Assembly (NCBI GenBank): GCA_963383645.1
Contig: OY726558.1
Location: 178,775,134 to 178,839,133, forward strand
Reading direction: 5' to 3'
From: Muscardinus avellanarius
Lineage: Eukaryota; Chordata; Mammalia; Rodentia; Gliridae
DNA length: 64,000 nt
Position 1 is the first letter of the stretch, and the number at the start of each line of letters is the position of its first letter. The position numbers and the translations under genes were made by a program. The notes beneath the pieces are model-generated. The model was not told where the DNA came from and did no database searches. It saw only the letters and a list, made by a program, of their open reading frames with translations. Of this stretch, positions 46,499 through 58,819 are shown piece by piece.

Positions 46499-46694
46499 CT
46501 CCACAACTAGGATGGGACTTGTCTGACTTCTTCCCATTCACCATGATTGAGATGTCTGTGGTGATCCTGTAGATCCTACTAGCTGGATTGAGTGCTAAGC
46601 ATAGGTCTTCCGCCACAATTTCCACTGATCAGAGCCTGAGTCTCTCTAAGCCTCTGCTATATCCAACAGCAGACCCTACTCCCACCTTCTCCAG

Positions 46695-47199
46695 ATTGTG
46701 CCACAAAGTCTTAGACCTAGGAGTTTATCAAGACTGGACAAGTCTCTGGGGGCGCCAGGCTGGGCATTTTTCTGCAGGAACTGCAATCTCTCTTATGCTA
46801 TATTAAAGCACTGCTCTGGATCTCTGGAGGCTGTGGCAATCTCAGCCGCCACTACTCCTTCACTGGATTGTACCATAAAGTCTCAGACCCAGGGAGTTTA
46901 TCAGGGCTACAAAAGTCCCTTGGGATGCCAGCCTGGGAGTTTTCCCACAGAAACCATGACTTCACTTATGTTATTGAACACTGTTCTGGATCTCTGGAGG
47001 GTGTGGTAATCCCTGCCACAATTAATCCTTTACTTGGTTCAACTACTAAATCTCAGACCCAGGGAGTTTCTTGTGGCTATGCAAGTCCCTGGTGGCACAG
47101 CACTGGGAGTTTTCCTGAGGTGACCACAGTTTCACTTATGATTTTGATGCACACTGGTCTGGATCTCTGGAGAGAATGGTGAGCTCGGCCACCACTGGC
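46695..47199 (-). repeat. Three ~172 bp L1 5'UTR monomers
   Basis: Units start at about 46,695, 46,867 and 47,037 on the plus strand. All share AAA(G)TCTCAGACCCAGGGAG-like and CTGGATCTCTGGAG words. Tandem promoter monomers at the L1 5' end are known in muroid rodents; the sequence here is different. Confidence 0.85.
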
Positions 47200-47383
47200 A
47201 AAATGGCACTGCTGCAGCACCTTCAGCTGCAAGGGGTGCAGGTGTCTTTATGATGTTGAGCTCTGCTCTGTATCCCTGGAGTGCGTGGTGAGCTCATCTT
47301 CTGGAAGTTGTAGCTGGTGTTTGCACAGAAAAAAAAAAAAACTGATGTCTTATGACCTGTTGATCTGCTCACTTCAGGTCCTT

Positions 47384-47420
<37 letters not shown>

Positions 47421-47680
47421 TCTCTGGATTCTAGTGCTGTGAGGCAAAATGGTGCTGGCATAGCATCCTCAGGCACAAAGTGGTCAGGTTTTACTTTTGC
47501 TCTCTAGGTGGTTTTCTAATCTTCTTATTCTCTGTCTCTTGTATTTATTACTTTTATTCCTCTACTCACAGTATTTTCTGGCTTTGTAGAATGCTGTTTT
47601 TGAGGCAATGGAGATTGACTGTCAGCAGGACTCATAAGTGCTGCTTCTCTCAGTCGCCATTTTCACAGAAGTTCCTAATG
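47200..47680 (-). promoter_or_regulatory. L1 5' end region with long poly-T
   Basis: The outermost 5'UTR of the antisense L1. It contains A12 at 47,329-47,341 and T36 at 47,384-47,419, and ends near the GCGACTGAGAGAAGCAGC start (minus strand). The T36 run may be the A-tail of a small antisense insertion that I cannot otherwise recognise. Confidence 0.5.
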
Positions 47681-47757
47681 TATAGTTTTATAAAATTTAT
47701 TATTTTTATTCAGATTTTAAAAGAAATTTATAATTGGAGCAAACAAAATTGTTGCTA

Positions 47758-47758
<1 letters not shown>

Positions 47759-47848
<90 letters not shown>

Positions 47849-47850
47849 TT
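47759..47850. repeat. (CA)n(TA)n microsatellite plus poly-T
   Basis: CA run to about 47,803, TA run to 47,830, then T20. The T run belongs to the tail of the next SINE. Confidence 0.95.
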
Positions 47851-48047
47851 GCGGTACTGTGTGTGGAACCCAGAGGCATTCTATCTCTGAGATATACCCC
47901 TAGCCCTAGTTTCTAATTTTATTTTAAAACAGGGTTTTCCTGAGTTGCAAAGGGCCTTGCTAAGTAGCTGAGCCTGTCCAGGAACCAAGATCCTCCTGTC
48001 TTAGCCTCCTAAATGCTGGGATTACAAGCATTCACCATCATGATGAG
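47851..48047 (-). mobile_element. B1-dID-type dimeric SINE (subfamily A)
   Basis: GCGGTACTGTGTGTGGAACC right arm, linker, antisense left arm ending GGGATTACAAGCATTCACC. Its tail has grown into the adjacent microsatellite. Confidence 0.85.
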
Positions 48048-48639
48048 CAATTTTAAAAATTTTGTCTTTTTATTAACATGAATCTATTGAAACTTTTTTA
48101 AAGATTCATTTGTATGTATATAAAATAATTTCTGCAAAGTTTTTTAGAATTGTTTTGTAGTTTTTTAATGTTTTATTAATGTGTTTTGAGACATTTAATT
48201 TTGGGTTAAGAAAGAAAAAGCTTCCAAAAATTATGAAAAAGCTGGATTTTAAGGTTTCTCTTTTGTAAATACAGGTTTTTTTACATTATTAAAATTTGAG
48301 ATAGAATTAAAAGTTAATATTTTAATCATTTTCTTTTTAATTGACTTAATGATTATGTTTATATTTGTTTTTATGATATCTTGAATCTTAGTTACAAGTG
48401 CCATGAAAATGAGTCAGATTTATTTGGCTAAGTACAAGAAAAACTAATAAAAATATAAAAACTATAAAATACTCACACAAGTAAATATTAAATAAAACAA
48501 ATGTGTATTATTAATCAATAAATCTTTCAAATTATTACTAAAATTGTTTAATCTTCTTACTTAAATATTCTAATATTAAAACAAAGAATAAATTTAGAAG
48601 TAATGGGCAAAATGTTCAATTAATGAAATCTGTATTGCA
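48048..48639. other. AT-rich low-copy DNA, nothing recognised
   Basis: No gene or repeat signature. Confidence 0.4.
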
Positions 48640-48840
48640 AAGCCAGATGTGACGATGCACCCCTGGAATCCCAGTATTTAGAAGGCTGAGACATGAGAAT
48701 TGTTCTTGTTCAGCCTCAGCAACATCATGAGACCCTCTACAACTTAATGAGGCTCTGTTTCTAAGTAAAAAATAAAATAGGGCTGAAGTGTAGCTTGGAG
48801 GTAGAATGTCTCTGGGTTCAATCTCTAAAACTACAAAAAT
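48640..48840 (+). mobile_element. B1-dID-type dimeric SINE (subfamily A)
   Basis: Sense left arm with GGAATCCCAGTATTTAGAAG, an AAAATAAAATA linker, ID-like arm GGCTGAAGTGTAGCTTGGAG and CTGGGTTCAATC. Confidence 0.85.
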
Positions 48841-49731
48841 AAATATTCTTATTGCAGAATTTCAAAGTTAAACTATATTTAGAAATTGTTAATTAGTTTT
48901 TATATGACTGCATGATGAGCTAAATTTTTTGTTTTTTTTTTTCAGCTAAATCTGTAGATTTCTGAATTTAATAAAAAATCCAGAAGAGGGAGATGTTTAC
49001 TCTCAAATGAAAAATATTTTGTTCAGTGGATCTGAATTGGATTCTATAAAATGAAAATAAAAGCTTTATAAATTATCTTTAATAAATTAAAATATAGGTG
49101 CTAAGTCCATATTTTATTTAAAATTTTATCTTTTTCTTTTATTTGTTATAGGTACTTTTTTGTTTGTGAACAAGTACTAGTACACATTGGTTTTCATAAT
49201 TAAAATAATTTTTCTAAAATGCCTTCTGAATTATTCAAAGTGTAATAATTTTATCTTAACATTCTAAATAAAATTTAGTGTTGAATACTAAAAATATCTT
49301 TATAGAGGTATATTTATTTACTGTAAGTAATTAATTATTTGTTAAAATTTTAGAAGAATAATATAAATGCAATTATATTGCTATCCTAAAATACTTTTCA
49401 ATCTATCACTTATCTTTTTTAGGTATACATCAGTATATAAAGAGATATACAGCTTGTTTTTGGTTCTTTTTATTTTCTAAAGCAACTTGAATCATTAAAT
49501 AATTAAAGATGGAAATTTTTCATCTTCTCTGATGAGAATAAAGAAATAACAATAGATATAATACTATTATTATAATACTATAATATTATATAATACTATA
49601 GTATATAGTGGTAGTTTGTTGAATTGTGAAGATATTACAGCAAAGCACATTTATGGTTTACAAAGATGTTTGGCTTATGAAGCTTAACATTGTCAGTCTG
49701 TATTTTGCATAGAGCACATGTGTGTGCACAT

Positions 49732-49777
<46 letters not shown>

Positions 49778-52700
49778 CCCTGTGTTTTGTTTTTCCTCAA
49801 ACCATCCTGATAAGTGAGCTCTGAATCTGTACTTCTCCTCTGCAGTTCCCCCCCCCCACAGGTATTATATATGATGTATATAAAGAGTTAATGCTAATTT
49901 GCACTATTGTATTTTTTGGTCAACATTTTTACTTTCCTGAGGCAATGTGAGCCTTGCATTGTATATTTAACCTGTTGTATTTGAGCTTCTAAAAATATTA
50001 AAAGGGTTGTTCAGATGCTATTTTCATATTTATGCATCACCTTTTTCTTCTTTCTGTTACATAGCATCATAACTATGTAGAAATTATGGCTAAAATATCA
50101 ATATTATAACTTGAAAAACAAGTAACTTTTTTTGGGAAAAATATCAAATCAAAGCTGATAAAAAAAATGTTTCATTTTTGTGAATTCCTGTTAGTATTCC
50201 AGAAACTCAATGATGTGCATCAATTAATTTATAATTGTTTTTTTAGAAAATTTGTTAAATATACTATGTTGATTTAAATGTGCTTAAAATGGGACTTTTT
50301 AAAAAAATTATCTACATGGTGTAAAAGGATTATGTGACTAAAAGTAGTGATTGGCTCAATATTAGTGAACTTCTGTATATGGCAGAATTTATAAAATTTA
50401 TGAATAAGTGATAGCTCTAAAAGTTTTTCTCTATTCTTTTTTATGTCATTCTTTGCACTTTTATAAAATATAGAACAATGTCTCATCTTTCTCTTACCTC
50501 ATTTTAAACATTCTTTAATTCTTCCTCTTCACCATTTATTTCTCTCAATTGTTTTCTTTTTAAAGTAAAAGTTAAAATATATCCTTCCTTTTAATTTTGT
50601 GTTTGTCTGTTGTCATAATCACCAAACAATATCACAGTGTTAATTTTACATAAATATCTACTCAGAATATACAATTTTTACTTGTTCAACATGAAGATAT
50701 TACTCCTGTCATAAAAAAGAACCTCCAAGATTCTCAAATGTATTGAAAATGAAATTGAAATAGTTTAGGATGACACTAAATAATTGCATCACTTCATTAC
50801 TACCTCCTCCCTGTCATTGCTTACTCTATTATCTGTTATACCCTAAGATCCTTTTTTTAACCAATGTCATTATGGCTATCACATTGGCATATCACTTTAC
50901 CGCTATAATTTTGTTTACTGCCTGGAACTAAAATCAACAATTGTCTGAGTAAACATGAAAGTCATTCTATGAATATATTTTTTCACTCTTTAGAAAGTAT
51001 TTGCTGTCGTTTTTCCACTGTTAATCCTCATATTGTGTGTTTTATAGTTCATTTTACTTGCTTACCTATAATGCATTTATTACATTAAATATTTTCCAGG
51101 CTATTGTCACTACCTAAGAACCACGCCTCTATTTGTTGACACTTGGAACCATCACATAGTATTTGTCAAGTAAGTAATTATTTTCTTATTTTTTACTAAC
51201 CTTCTTGTTTCTCACTTTTTCAAAACCTAAAATATCTACCCATATATATGTTCTTATTTAAATCAGATCTATTTTCAAATTCATGCTCTAAATTTTTGCT
51301 GTCATTCACCATTCCAATATTTACTTTCAGACTGTGTTGCTTCTTCTCCATGAAGAGTCTTAGATATAGTTCTACTAAGCATTTGAATGCTTAGCTAACA
51401 GTACCTTCTATTTCTTGATCATCTGTGTTGTCTTTACTATGACATTTAAGATTTTAAATCAGAAACATTATTTTGTTTCTTATAAATCTGTAGTTATTTT
51501 CAGTCAGAAATAGGCTAATACTCTAGGCTGAATAAATGCTGATGAGTTTACTAATAGAATCCTAAAGAATTAACAAATGATAATATAATATGATTTTTTA
51601 GATGTTCTTACACACCCAGGAACAAAATTTCAGAAGTTTCTTTAAAAGATTCAAATGTGAAGATACAAAAATAGTGCCCCTGAACATAAGTGATAGACAG
51701 CTGGCTGATAATGTGGTGATGAATCACTTGACATTCTTTTCAGTTCTTCCTTCAGAACCCTTAATAAGAATGTGCACTATTAATCATCAACAAAGCACCC
51801 TGCCTAGTTTGTGGGTGGATCTCTGAAGTATCAAAACTAAAAGAGGTCAGAATAATCAAATAGTAACCTTGTCCATCTATAAAAGCTATAATGTGACAGA
51901 GAGATCTAGTATTTTTGATGCAGAAAAATAAAATATTGAGAAGAGTGTGTGGAATATACTATAGCTTTGAATGTCCCCTCTACAAAATTTAGTTGTAGGA
52001 AGGTAAGCTCTTTCCTATCTACTACCTGGAATCTTTTATCCCAGTGCATTCTCAAACAACAGCCTACAATTGGCAGTGGGATTTAAGCTTCAAGACTACG
52101 ACATGCTTTTTCCCAGCAGTAGCTATTCATTGCAAGCAGAGCTATCAGCTGTGTGAGCAGAGATAACAGTCCCATGCTGAAAGGCTTGCTCATTGCTGGA
52201 ACAGCTCTCAGGATATGGATTTTTTGAAGGTTGTCAAAGCAGAACAAACTTCTAAAGAGATTTTTACCATATAAGAATGGGCATTCTTACAAAAAAAGAT
52301 GTGTTCCTTTTGTCAATCCACATTATCATCTTTATGCAAAAATATTTCACGAGAAATATAATTTCCTAAGTTCTACCACTTGAAAATAAAAATATACCTT
52401 ATATAATAGGTTGATTCTCTACTGAATCATGTTCATAAACTTTCTCTAATACAAATAATTCATCACCGTTTTTAGTATTTATCTGAGTCTCTTTATTCTT
52501 GCCCTAATATATGAACATCGTGTGTCTTGCTTTTACTCTTGTTAATGAAACCTAGTGGAGCTACATTTAATTTTGATATTTAAACTTTTCAGGGTGTTTT
52601 ATAATTCACAATATCTAAAGTTTAAAAGATTTTTCTAATATATTCCACATGAGACACACAAACATTTTGAGCTACTGATAGCAAGCAGAATAATGCAACT

Positions 52701-53784
52701 AACAATAGTGTTTACAATGATCTCTCTGTACTGTTAAACAGAGGGACACCTGCTAGATGGTATACATTAGGACTTATATATCTAGGACATGTTAAGTAGA
52801 ATTCTCTCTGATGATAGGAAGAAGTTTGATACCCATTTAAGCAATGAAAATATTAAATAATATTCCAGATGCTTGCTTTCAAATAATTATACATTATGTA
52901 AGAATGCCAAGCAATTGAGGAAGATTAAACCACTAGGAACATAGATTACAAAGTTTATAAGATTATATCTCTGATATGCCTGTTATATTTTCTTGCTCTA
53001 TGTTAAAATCTATACTCTGAAAGAAATTACACTTTTGAAAAATATATTAATATCTTTCCATATCAAGTCCTTTTATAAAACAACAACAAAAATCCTTTGC
53101 TTAGGAGTCATCAAGGCATTATGCTCAAATTGTTTCCATGAAATAAACAGAAATAAGGGTGTTAGGTTACCTAAAATTCATGTTTTGATTATATTTAATA
53201 AAGATTTATATTTTAATTCATTGATAATATGTCAATTACAATTCTATAGTAAGTAAAAAGCATAATAAATTTGTTTTAGCTATAAAATTAAACATTTAAG
53301 TATATTTAAGTAGCATAATGTTAGAGAGATTAGTATGACTTATTGAATGATCTGATTAAAAGTTGATTATACCTGATCTAGTGCATGAATTGCAGTAATC
53401 AGAAAAATGCATGGATAAAGAAAAATTTAAAATAGAAGGTTTTCTGGGATACAATGTAGAGATATAAACTTAGCAACTTAAAAGCTTGGCAACTGTGAAG
53501 AAAAAATTGAAAAGTAACAAGATTGATTAATGTGAATATTTCAAGTGAGAAGTAGTAGAACACAAAAACTAGGAAGGGGTACTAAAATTTTTAAATGTAA
53601 AGAAAAGGAGACACCAAGCATAGACTAAGAATAATTAAACATTTCTAAAAAAAAAAAGGAGTATTTTTTCAGATATAATGTAGAAAGTACTTTAGTAAAG
53701 AAAGATCAGTATTGTAATAATCTACATATAGGACAGAAACTGAAAAATATATCCTATATTTTAGTGTCATAAAAATGTTAGCGG
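48841..53784. other. Long AT-rich low-copy stretch
   Basis: Nearly 5 kb with no mobile element that I recognise apart from the (CA)n at 49,732-49,775. AT-rich self-complementary words cluster at 49,555-49,615. The least AT-rich part is 51,960-52,260. Open frames are at most 87 codons and show no domain. Confidence 0.45.
49732..49775. repeat. (CA)n microsatellite
   Basis: Pure CA run of about 21 units. Confidence 0.95.
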
Positions 53785-53980
53785 AGCTGGCATGGTGGTG
53801 CATGCTTGTAATCCCCAGGCTTGGGAGGCTGAGACAGGAGGATCACGCAGGTTTGAAGCCAGTCTCAGCTGGCTTAAGAGACCCTGTTTCCATATAAAAT
53901 ATAAAATAATTCTGAAAGTGTAGCCTGGGGGTAAAAGGCCCCCAGGTTCTATTTATAGTCCTACCACCAAAAAAAAAAGT
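53785..53980 (+). mobile_element. B1-dID-derived SINE (subfamily B)
   Basis: Sense left arm (GCTGGCATGGTGGTGCATGC) with a slightly mismatched hairpin (AAGCCAGTCTCAGCTGGCTT), linker, diverged right arm and A-tail. Confidence 0.85.
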
Positions 53981-54357
53981 TGGTGGAGAGATATATGTGA
54001 AATGTTGAATAGTAAATAAATGTATGCAATAGAAGATCACATATGCAAATAGCTGTTTTGAAAATTATTTGAGGGAAAGTTCAAATGATGGAGTAAAAGT
54101 AATATCAAGGCAAGATATAGGCATGGCCTGGAGGAATTTGTTATTTGGTCAACATTATGATTAAGAAAAAAGAGAGGTCCAGGGTCTTAATGATAAAAAA
54201 TATAATAAGAAGGAAGCTTTGAGGAACTGAAATGGAAATGAGAAGTGATACCAAATGTAGCAAACGTCACTAATCATAGAAAATGTTTTCAGACACACCA
54301 ATTTTGATTCAAGAAAGAGAAAGGAAGGAGCAATACTAATAGCAGTTAAATTGAGTT
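53981..54357. other. Low-copy DNA, nothing recognised
   Basis: No gene or repeat signature. Confidence 0.4.
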
Positions 54358-55440
54358 TTTTTTTAATATAGGAAACCTTTAAAGTTTAATTCCTTTCTTC
54401 ATTTCCCACCCTATTTACTCCCATCATCCTCATTATTATTATGCATGGCTTAGTGATTGATATTGATATTTCTGTGAATGTGGATTATGTACTTTAGAAA
54501 ATTTCTCTTTCCCCCTCTCATCACCCTCAATTAGGTTTCCTTATTTGCTCACTTATGATTTCTCCTTTGTCTAAAGTTCTTCTCTTGACCCATTTTCTCC
54601 CTAGCTTTCACATATTAGGAAGAACATCTGATTTTTTAACTTTTTGTGACTAATTTCATTTAGCATAATGTTCTCTGGTTTTATCTATTTTTCTGCAAAT
54701 GACATAATTTTGTTCCTTTTAATGGCTAAAATTGCATTTTGTACATATTCCACAGTTTTGTAATCCACTCATCTGTTGATGGACATCTTGGCTGATTTCA
54801 TAGTTTGACAATTGTGAATTGTGAGGGGATGGACATAGATGTGCATGCATTAGTTTGGTAGTTTGGTTTCCATTTTTTTAATAGATGCCCAGAAGTGATA
54901 TTGCTGAATCATATGGTAGGTTCATTTCCATTCTTCTGATAATCCTCCATACTGTTTTTCAAAGTGGATTTGCTAATTTGCAATTTCACCTACTATACAC
55001 TAGAGTTCCAATTTCTCTACACCCTTGCCAGAATTTGTTGTTGTTTGTGTTTTTAATGATTGACATTCTAATTGGAATTAGGTAAAATATCAGCTTAGTT
55101 ACAATTTGTATCTCTCTGCTAATTATGCTAAAGAGTTTTTTTATACATTTATTGGCCAGTTGAATTTCTTCTTTCATAAAGTATTATTTAGTTGACAAGT
55201 TTTTTGTTGAATTGTTTTCTTAAAGTCAAGTTTCTTGAGTTCTCTGTAAATTCTAGATATTAGTACTTTGAGAAATAGTTGGCAAAATTTTTCTCCCATT
55301 CTCTTGGCTCTATGTTGCATTTCTTGATTTTTTTTCTTTACAAAAGCTCTTCAGCTTAATGCAATATTAATTATTGATCATCCTTTTATCTTCTTTCCAA
55401 TTTACTATGAAGATGTAATTTTATCTATGGAGAATTATTA
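54358..55440 (-). mobile_element. L1 3' end, antisense
   Basis: Poly-T, antisense 3'UTR with an antisense G-rich tail (TTCCCACCCTATTTACTCCC), then antisense ORF2 C-terminus (GCAAATGACATAATTTTGTTC, ATCTGTTGATGGACATC) running collinearly to about 55,440. No inversion, unlike the copies at 3.5 and 7 kb. Confidence 0.85.
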
Positions 55441-55462
55441 CATTCATGAAAAAATATGGTTT

Positions 55463-55678
55463 TGCCAGGTGTGTTATAGCACGCTTGTAATCCCAGCATT
55501 TGGGAGACTGAGACCAGAGGGTCACGGTTCACAGACAACCTCAGCTACTTGATGAGGCCCTCCACAACTCAGTGAGACCCTGTTTCAAAATAAAGAATAA
55601 AAAAATTGGGCAGGGGGTGTAGATCAGAGGTCAAATGCCTCTGAGTTCCCTCCCCAGACGTGCAAAAAAAAAAAAAAG
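55463..55678 (+). mobile_element. B1-dID-type dimeric SINE (subfamily A)
   Basis: Sense dimer with TAATCCCAGCATTTGGGAG, an AAATAAAGAATAAAAAAA linker, ID-like arm GGGGGTGTAGATCAGAGG and an A14 tail. Confidence 0.9.
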
Positions 55679-55951
55679 GCTTTAAAGATAATGGGAAAAA
55701 TTTGAAGTGCTTATTTTGTATAAATAGAAAAAATTGGGTATAGAAGTTGTAGAATTTGAGGTATATTTTTGACTAGCATTTAGTGAATGCTCATTGGACA
55801 GAACATTGCTTAAATAACTGAAGTGATATAAGAATGCACAGCATAGAAGGAAGAGCATTTGACCATGCTAACTGTAAAATTTGAGTCCTGGAATGGATTT
55901 TAAATAAGGATGTTTCTAGTATCTGGAAATGTAAATGTCATTTGCTTTATT

Positions 55952-56943
55952 ATTACTGTTATTTTTTTTTTTATCTTGACAGTGGATACATTTTTATTGA
56001 GCCTTTTAGTTTGTAACATGAGGTAAAAGGAAAACAGTTCTCCTTACCCAATATTTTACAGCTAGAGCAAAATATTTTCAACTTCAGGGACTTATAAAGG
56101 ATTATATTTCTCAAAAGTTGGGATGAAGTACACAAATTTTCACTCCTTGAATTTTCCAGTTGGATCTTGTAATAGCAACAAGCTCTAGTAAATTTCAAGG
56201 CCAGGTTTCTATCATTGTTGCTGATGTCTATAGATCTGAAGCACTGGTGTTTCAATCAATATCCACTAATTCCACTTCAAAAATGAGTTTTGCGTTTGGT
56301 GGATTTTGGCATCAGGCTGCCCTTTCTTTCCATAAGCTCACTGTGGTTCAATCTCCAGTCCATCCTTTTCTCCTTTACTCATAGTCAGGAGTGCTTCATC
56401 CCATCCTCTGATAACCTTGCCTACTCCAACCCTAAAGCTTAAAGGCTTGGCATTTTTCTTACTCTTTGAATGCATTTGAATATTAGTATCAAAAACTGTC
56501 CCATCTTGAAGTGTTCCTGTATACCAGCAGTGGACAACATCTCCCTTCTTGGGAAAGTTTGTTTTTATCTCCCTTTTTTAGAATAGACTGTATATTTTGG
56601 TGGACCCTCCTCTGGAGCCTCTTCGGACTTGGTTTCTTTGAGTTTATCTTCATTAAGCTTCACATTTTCATTTGCTCAGACACTTTATTTATACTTTCAG
56701 GACCCTTAAAATGTTTACTTTCAAAAAGATGATTATAGGCTCTAACCAAATGGTCCTTATTAGCTGTCTTGGCCACATTCTTAATAGTTCCTAATCATCT
56801 GTGTTCTGCAAGAAACGAGTCTGAACTATGGTCCTGAAGAAACTTGATAATGTCCTTCTTAAGCAGCTGCTGGGGGCCAGCTGCTCCATGGTCCAAGCCT
56901 GCTGCAACGACCGCCACCATCTTCCCCCACCACCTGTGCTCTA
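55952..56943 (-). pseudogene. FKBP3 (pseudogene): Processed pseudogene of FKBP3 (FKBP25)
   Basis: An intronless minus-strand copy of the mRNA for the nuclear FK506-binding prolyl isomerase FKBP3. The start-codon equivalent is at 56,920 and the stop at 56,252, about 669 bp against 675 bp for the usual 224 codons. Recognisable peptides include [55 protein letters not shown] and YGKKGQPDAK. Premature stops occur after AEHR and where the conserved Trp of the FKBP domain should be; frameshifts occur near 56,675 and 56,290. A 3'UTR piece and poly-T (the A-tail) follow at 55,961-55,972. Flanking repeats TCATTTGCTTTATT and TCATTTGCTATATT are the target duplication. Confidence 0.9.
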
Positions 56944-56957
56944 TCATTTGCTATATT

Positions 56958-57207
56958 AAAAAAAAAAAAAGGCTCAAAACTTTCATTGGAGAGTCTGCAG
57001 CCTAAGTAGGTGAATTATGAACATTAAAAAATAAGAAACAGTAATCCAAACTCCCAGCAATAACTGTAGAAGTTTAGCAAGATACAAGACTAACAAGAAA
57101 AAGAGGAAAGAAGGTGGGAGCAAAAATGATGTGCATGCAGAGCTGTTTTGAGATACCTTGAACCATGGCTTAAATTATAATCAAGTAAAAACTCTTACCC
57201 ATTGTTT
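56958..57207. other. Low-copy DNA, nothing recognised
   Basis: Short spacer starting with an A-run. Confidence 0.4.
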
Positions 57208-57417
57208 TTTTGTTTTTTTTTTTTTTTTTTTTTTTGGTGGTACTGGGGTTCCTGGAAGCCCTTCTATCTCCGGACTACACTCCCAGACCTATTTTTACAT
57301 TTTTATTTGGAAACAGGGTCTCCTAAGCCAGCGCGCGCGGCTGGCTTCGAACCTGCGCGATCCTCCTGTCTCTACCTCCCAAGCGCGGGGATTACAAGCG
57401 TGCGCCACCACGCCCGG
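57208..57417 (-). mobile_element. B1-dID-derived SINE (subfamily B), young copy
   Basis: The best-preserved subfamily B copy: T-tail, full right arm, linker, left arm with CGCGCGCG expansion inside the hairpin loop (57,325-57,347) and several intact CpGs. Perfect target duplications CTTACCCATTGTTTT at 57,193-57,207 and 57,418-57,432. Confidence 0.95.
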
Positions 57418-57432
57418 CTTACCCATTGTTTT

Positions 57433-58009
57433 AACAGTTAAAAAAAAAAGAAGGAACCAGAATTATGTTTCTTGTATAGTGAGTCAAGATACTAGATTTG
57501 ATTAAATCCCACCAGACTTTGATGAATTGATTAAAGTGGAACATTATAAAAAAAATTAAAAAAAAAAAAAAACAGGAGACTGGTCATACAGCTTTGCAGT
57601 ATCATAGTGACCTTAATTTAAAAAGATGTGGGCAGAGAAAAAGAGAGCCTTTGGAGATTGTTTTAGGAGGACTTGGTAATGTAAAATGTTGGTGGTATAT
57701 AGTAATATAGCATCAAGGATGAAAGTAACAAATTTTTAGTTACTAAACAAAAGCTTTTGTTTTTTCTAAGGCAGACGGACATGCAAGATTCCATTTTGAA
57801 AGATAATTATGAGCCATATTTTAATTGAACTATAACTGATTATTTTTGGTTGAATTTTTATCTTATTTTAATAGATTGTTGGTTAATTTATTTTTTACCC
57901 AAATAATATGTTTTATTTGGTTGGGAGACTGGCTATTAAAATTACAAAATTATTTTATCTAACTCAGTTAATTTTTAATAATTTTATAGTGTTATTTTAT
58001 TTACATATT
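57433..58009. other. AT-rich low-copy DNA, nothing recognised
   Basis: No gene or repeat signature. Contains an A-rich run at 57,548-57,572. Confidence 0.4.
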
Positions 58010-58215
58010 TTTGAAGCTGAGAATTAAGCCCAACGGCATTTTACCTCTTAGCTAGGCTCCTATTACTTTTTATTTCTTTTTTTTTTTTTTTAAGAAAGGT
58101 CTTCTTAGGTTGCTAAGAGTTTCACTAAATTGCTGAAGATCTTGTATCCTCCTTCTTCCTATTTCAGTCTCTGAGGTACTGAAATTATAGGCAAGTGCCA
58201 ACATACCCATGCAAT
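58010..58215 (-). mobile_element. B1-dID-type dimeric SINE (subfamily A), diverged
   Basis: Antisense right arm (GAGAATTAAGCCCAACGGCA), T-rich linker, antisense left arm with CTGAGGTACTGAAATTATAGG. Confidence 0.75.
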
Positions 58216-58819
58216 AACATAAATAAATTTTGTTTATCAAATAAGTGGTAATGACCAATATCCATTTTCCATTTTATTAGGGGAAAGTCCATGACTAAGA
58301 GTTCCATAAGAAGGGGGGGTATGATGTAAAATAGGCACTAGTAGAACAAGTACAAATGGAGTTTCTGGCTTGTGAGTAAGTAAGGAAAGGAAATAAATGA
58401 AGAAAAGAATGAGCATTTTGGTGCAACAAGTGCATGTAAATTTTGGGGAGATTTAAATTTAGTGGCCACAAATTGATCAGTTTCTGCATTTATATAAAAA
58501 ATCAAGTAGATTTTAATATGATATAATATGACTAATATAAAAGAAATGAACATATATTCTAATTACCTGTTTTATTTTATGAGAATAATTAGAGATAAGC
58601 TCATTATTGAACTTTTAAATTTGAGCCATCTCTAATAGAGATTCAACTCCTAAACATATTTTGAGTCTGAAATAATATTAAGATGAGAAGAGGTTTGGAA
58701 AACTGCAGAAACATCAGCCAATTCTGCAACTTAAGGAGAAGTTTTAGGAAAGAAAAAAATATTATTTTTTTGCTGTGAAGTACAAAAGCTTGCTATTCCA
58801 TTTAAACTACCATCAGTGA
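58216..58819. other. AT-rich low-copy DNA, nothing recognised
   Basis: No gene or repeat signature. Confidence 0.4.

Larger units (their letters stand above)
40900..47680 (-). mobile_element. Antisense L1 (ORF1 and 5'UTR) split by a provirus
   Basis: On the minus strand: a 5' end with GAAAATGGCGACTGAGAG near 47,650-47,675, a 5'UTR with three monomers, the insertion of a 4.57 kb provirus, then ORF1 from 41,838 down to about 40,940. ORF2 is not found to the left, so this L1 is 3'-incomplete or resembles the half-L1 class. The 6 bp duplication CTCCAC on both sides of the provirus shows the L1 was there first. Confidence 0.8.
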
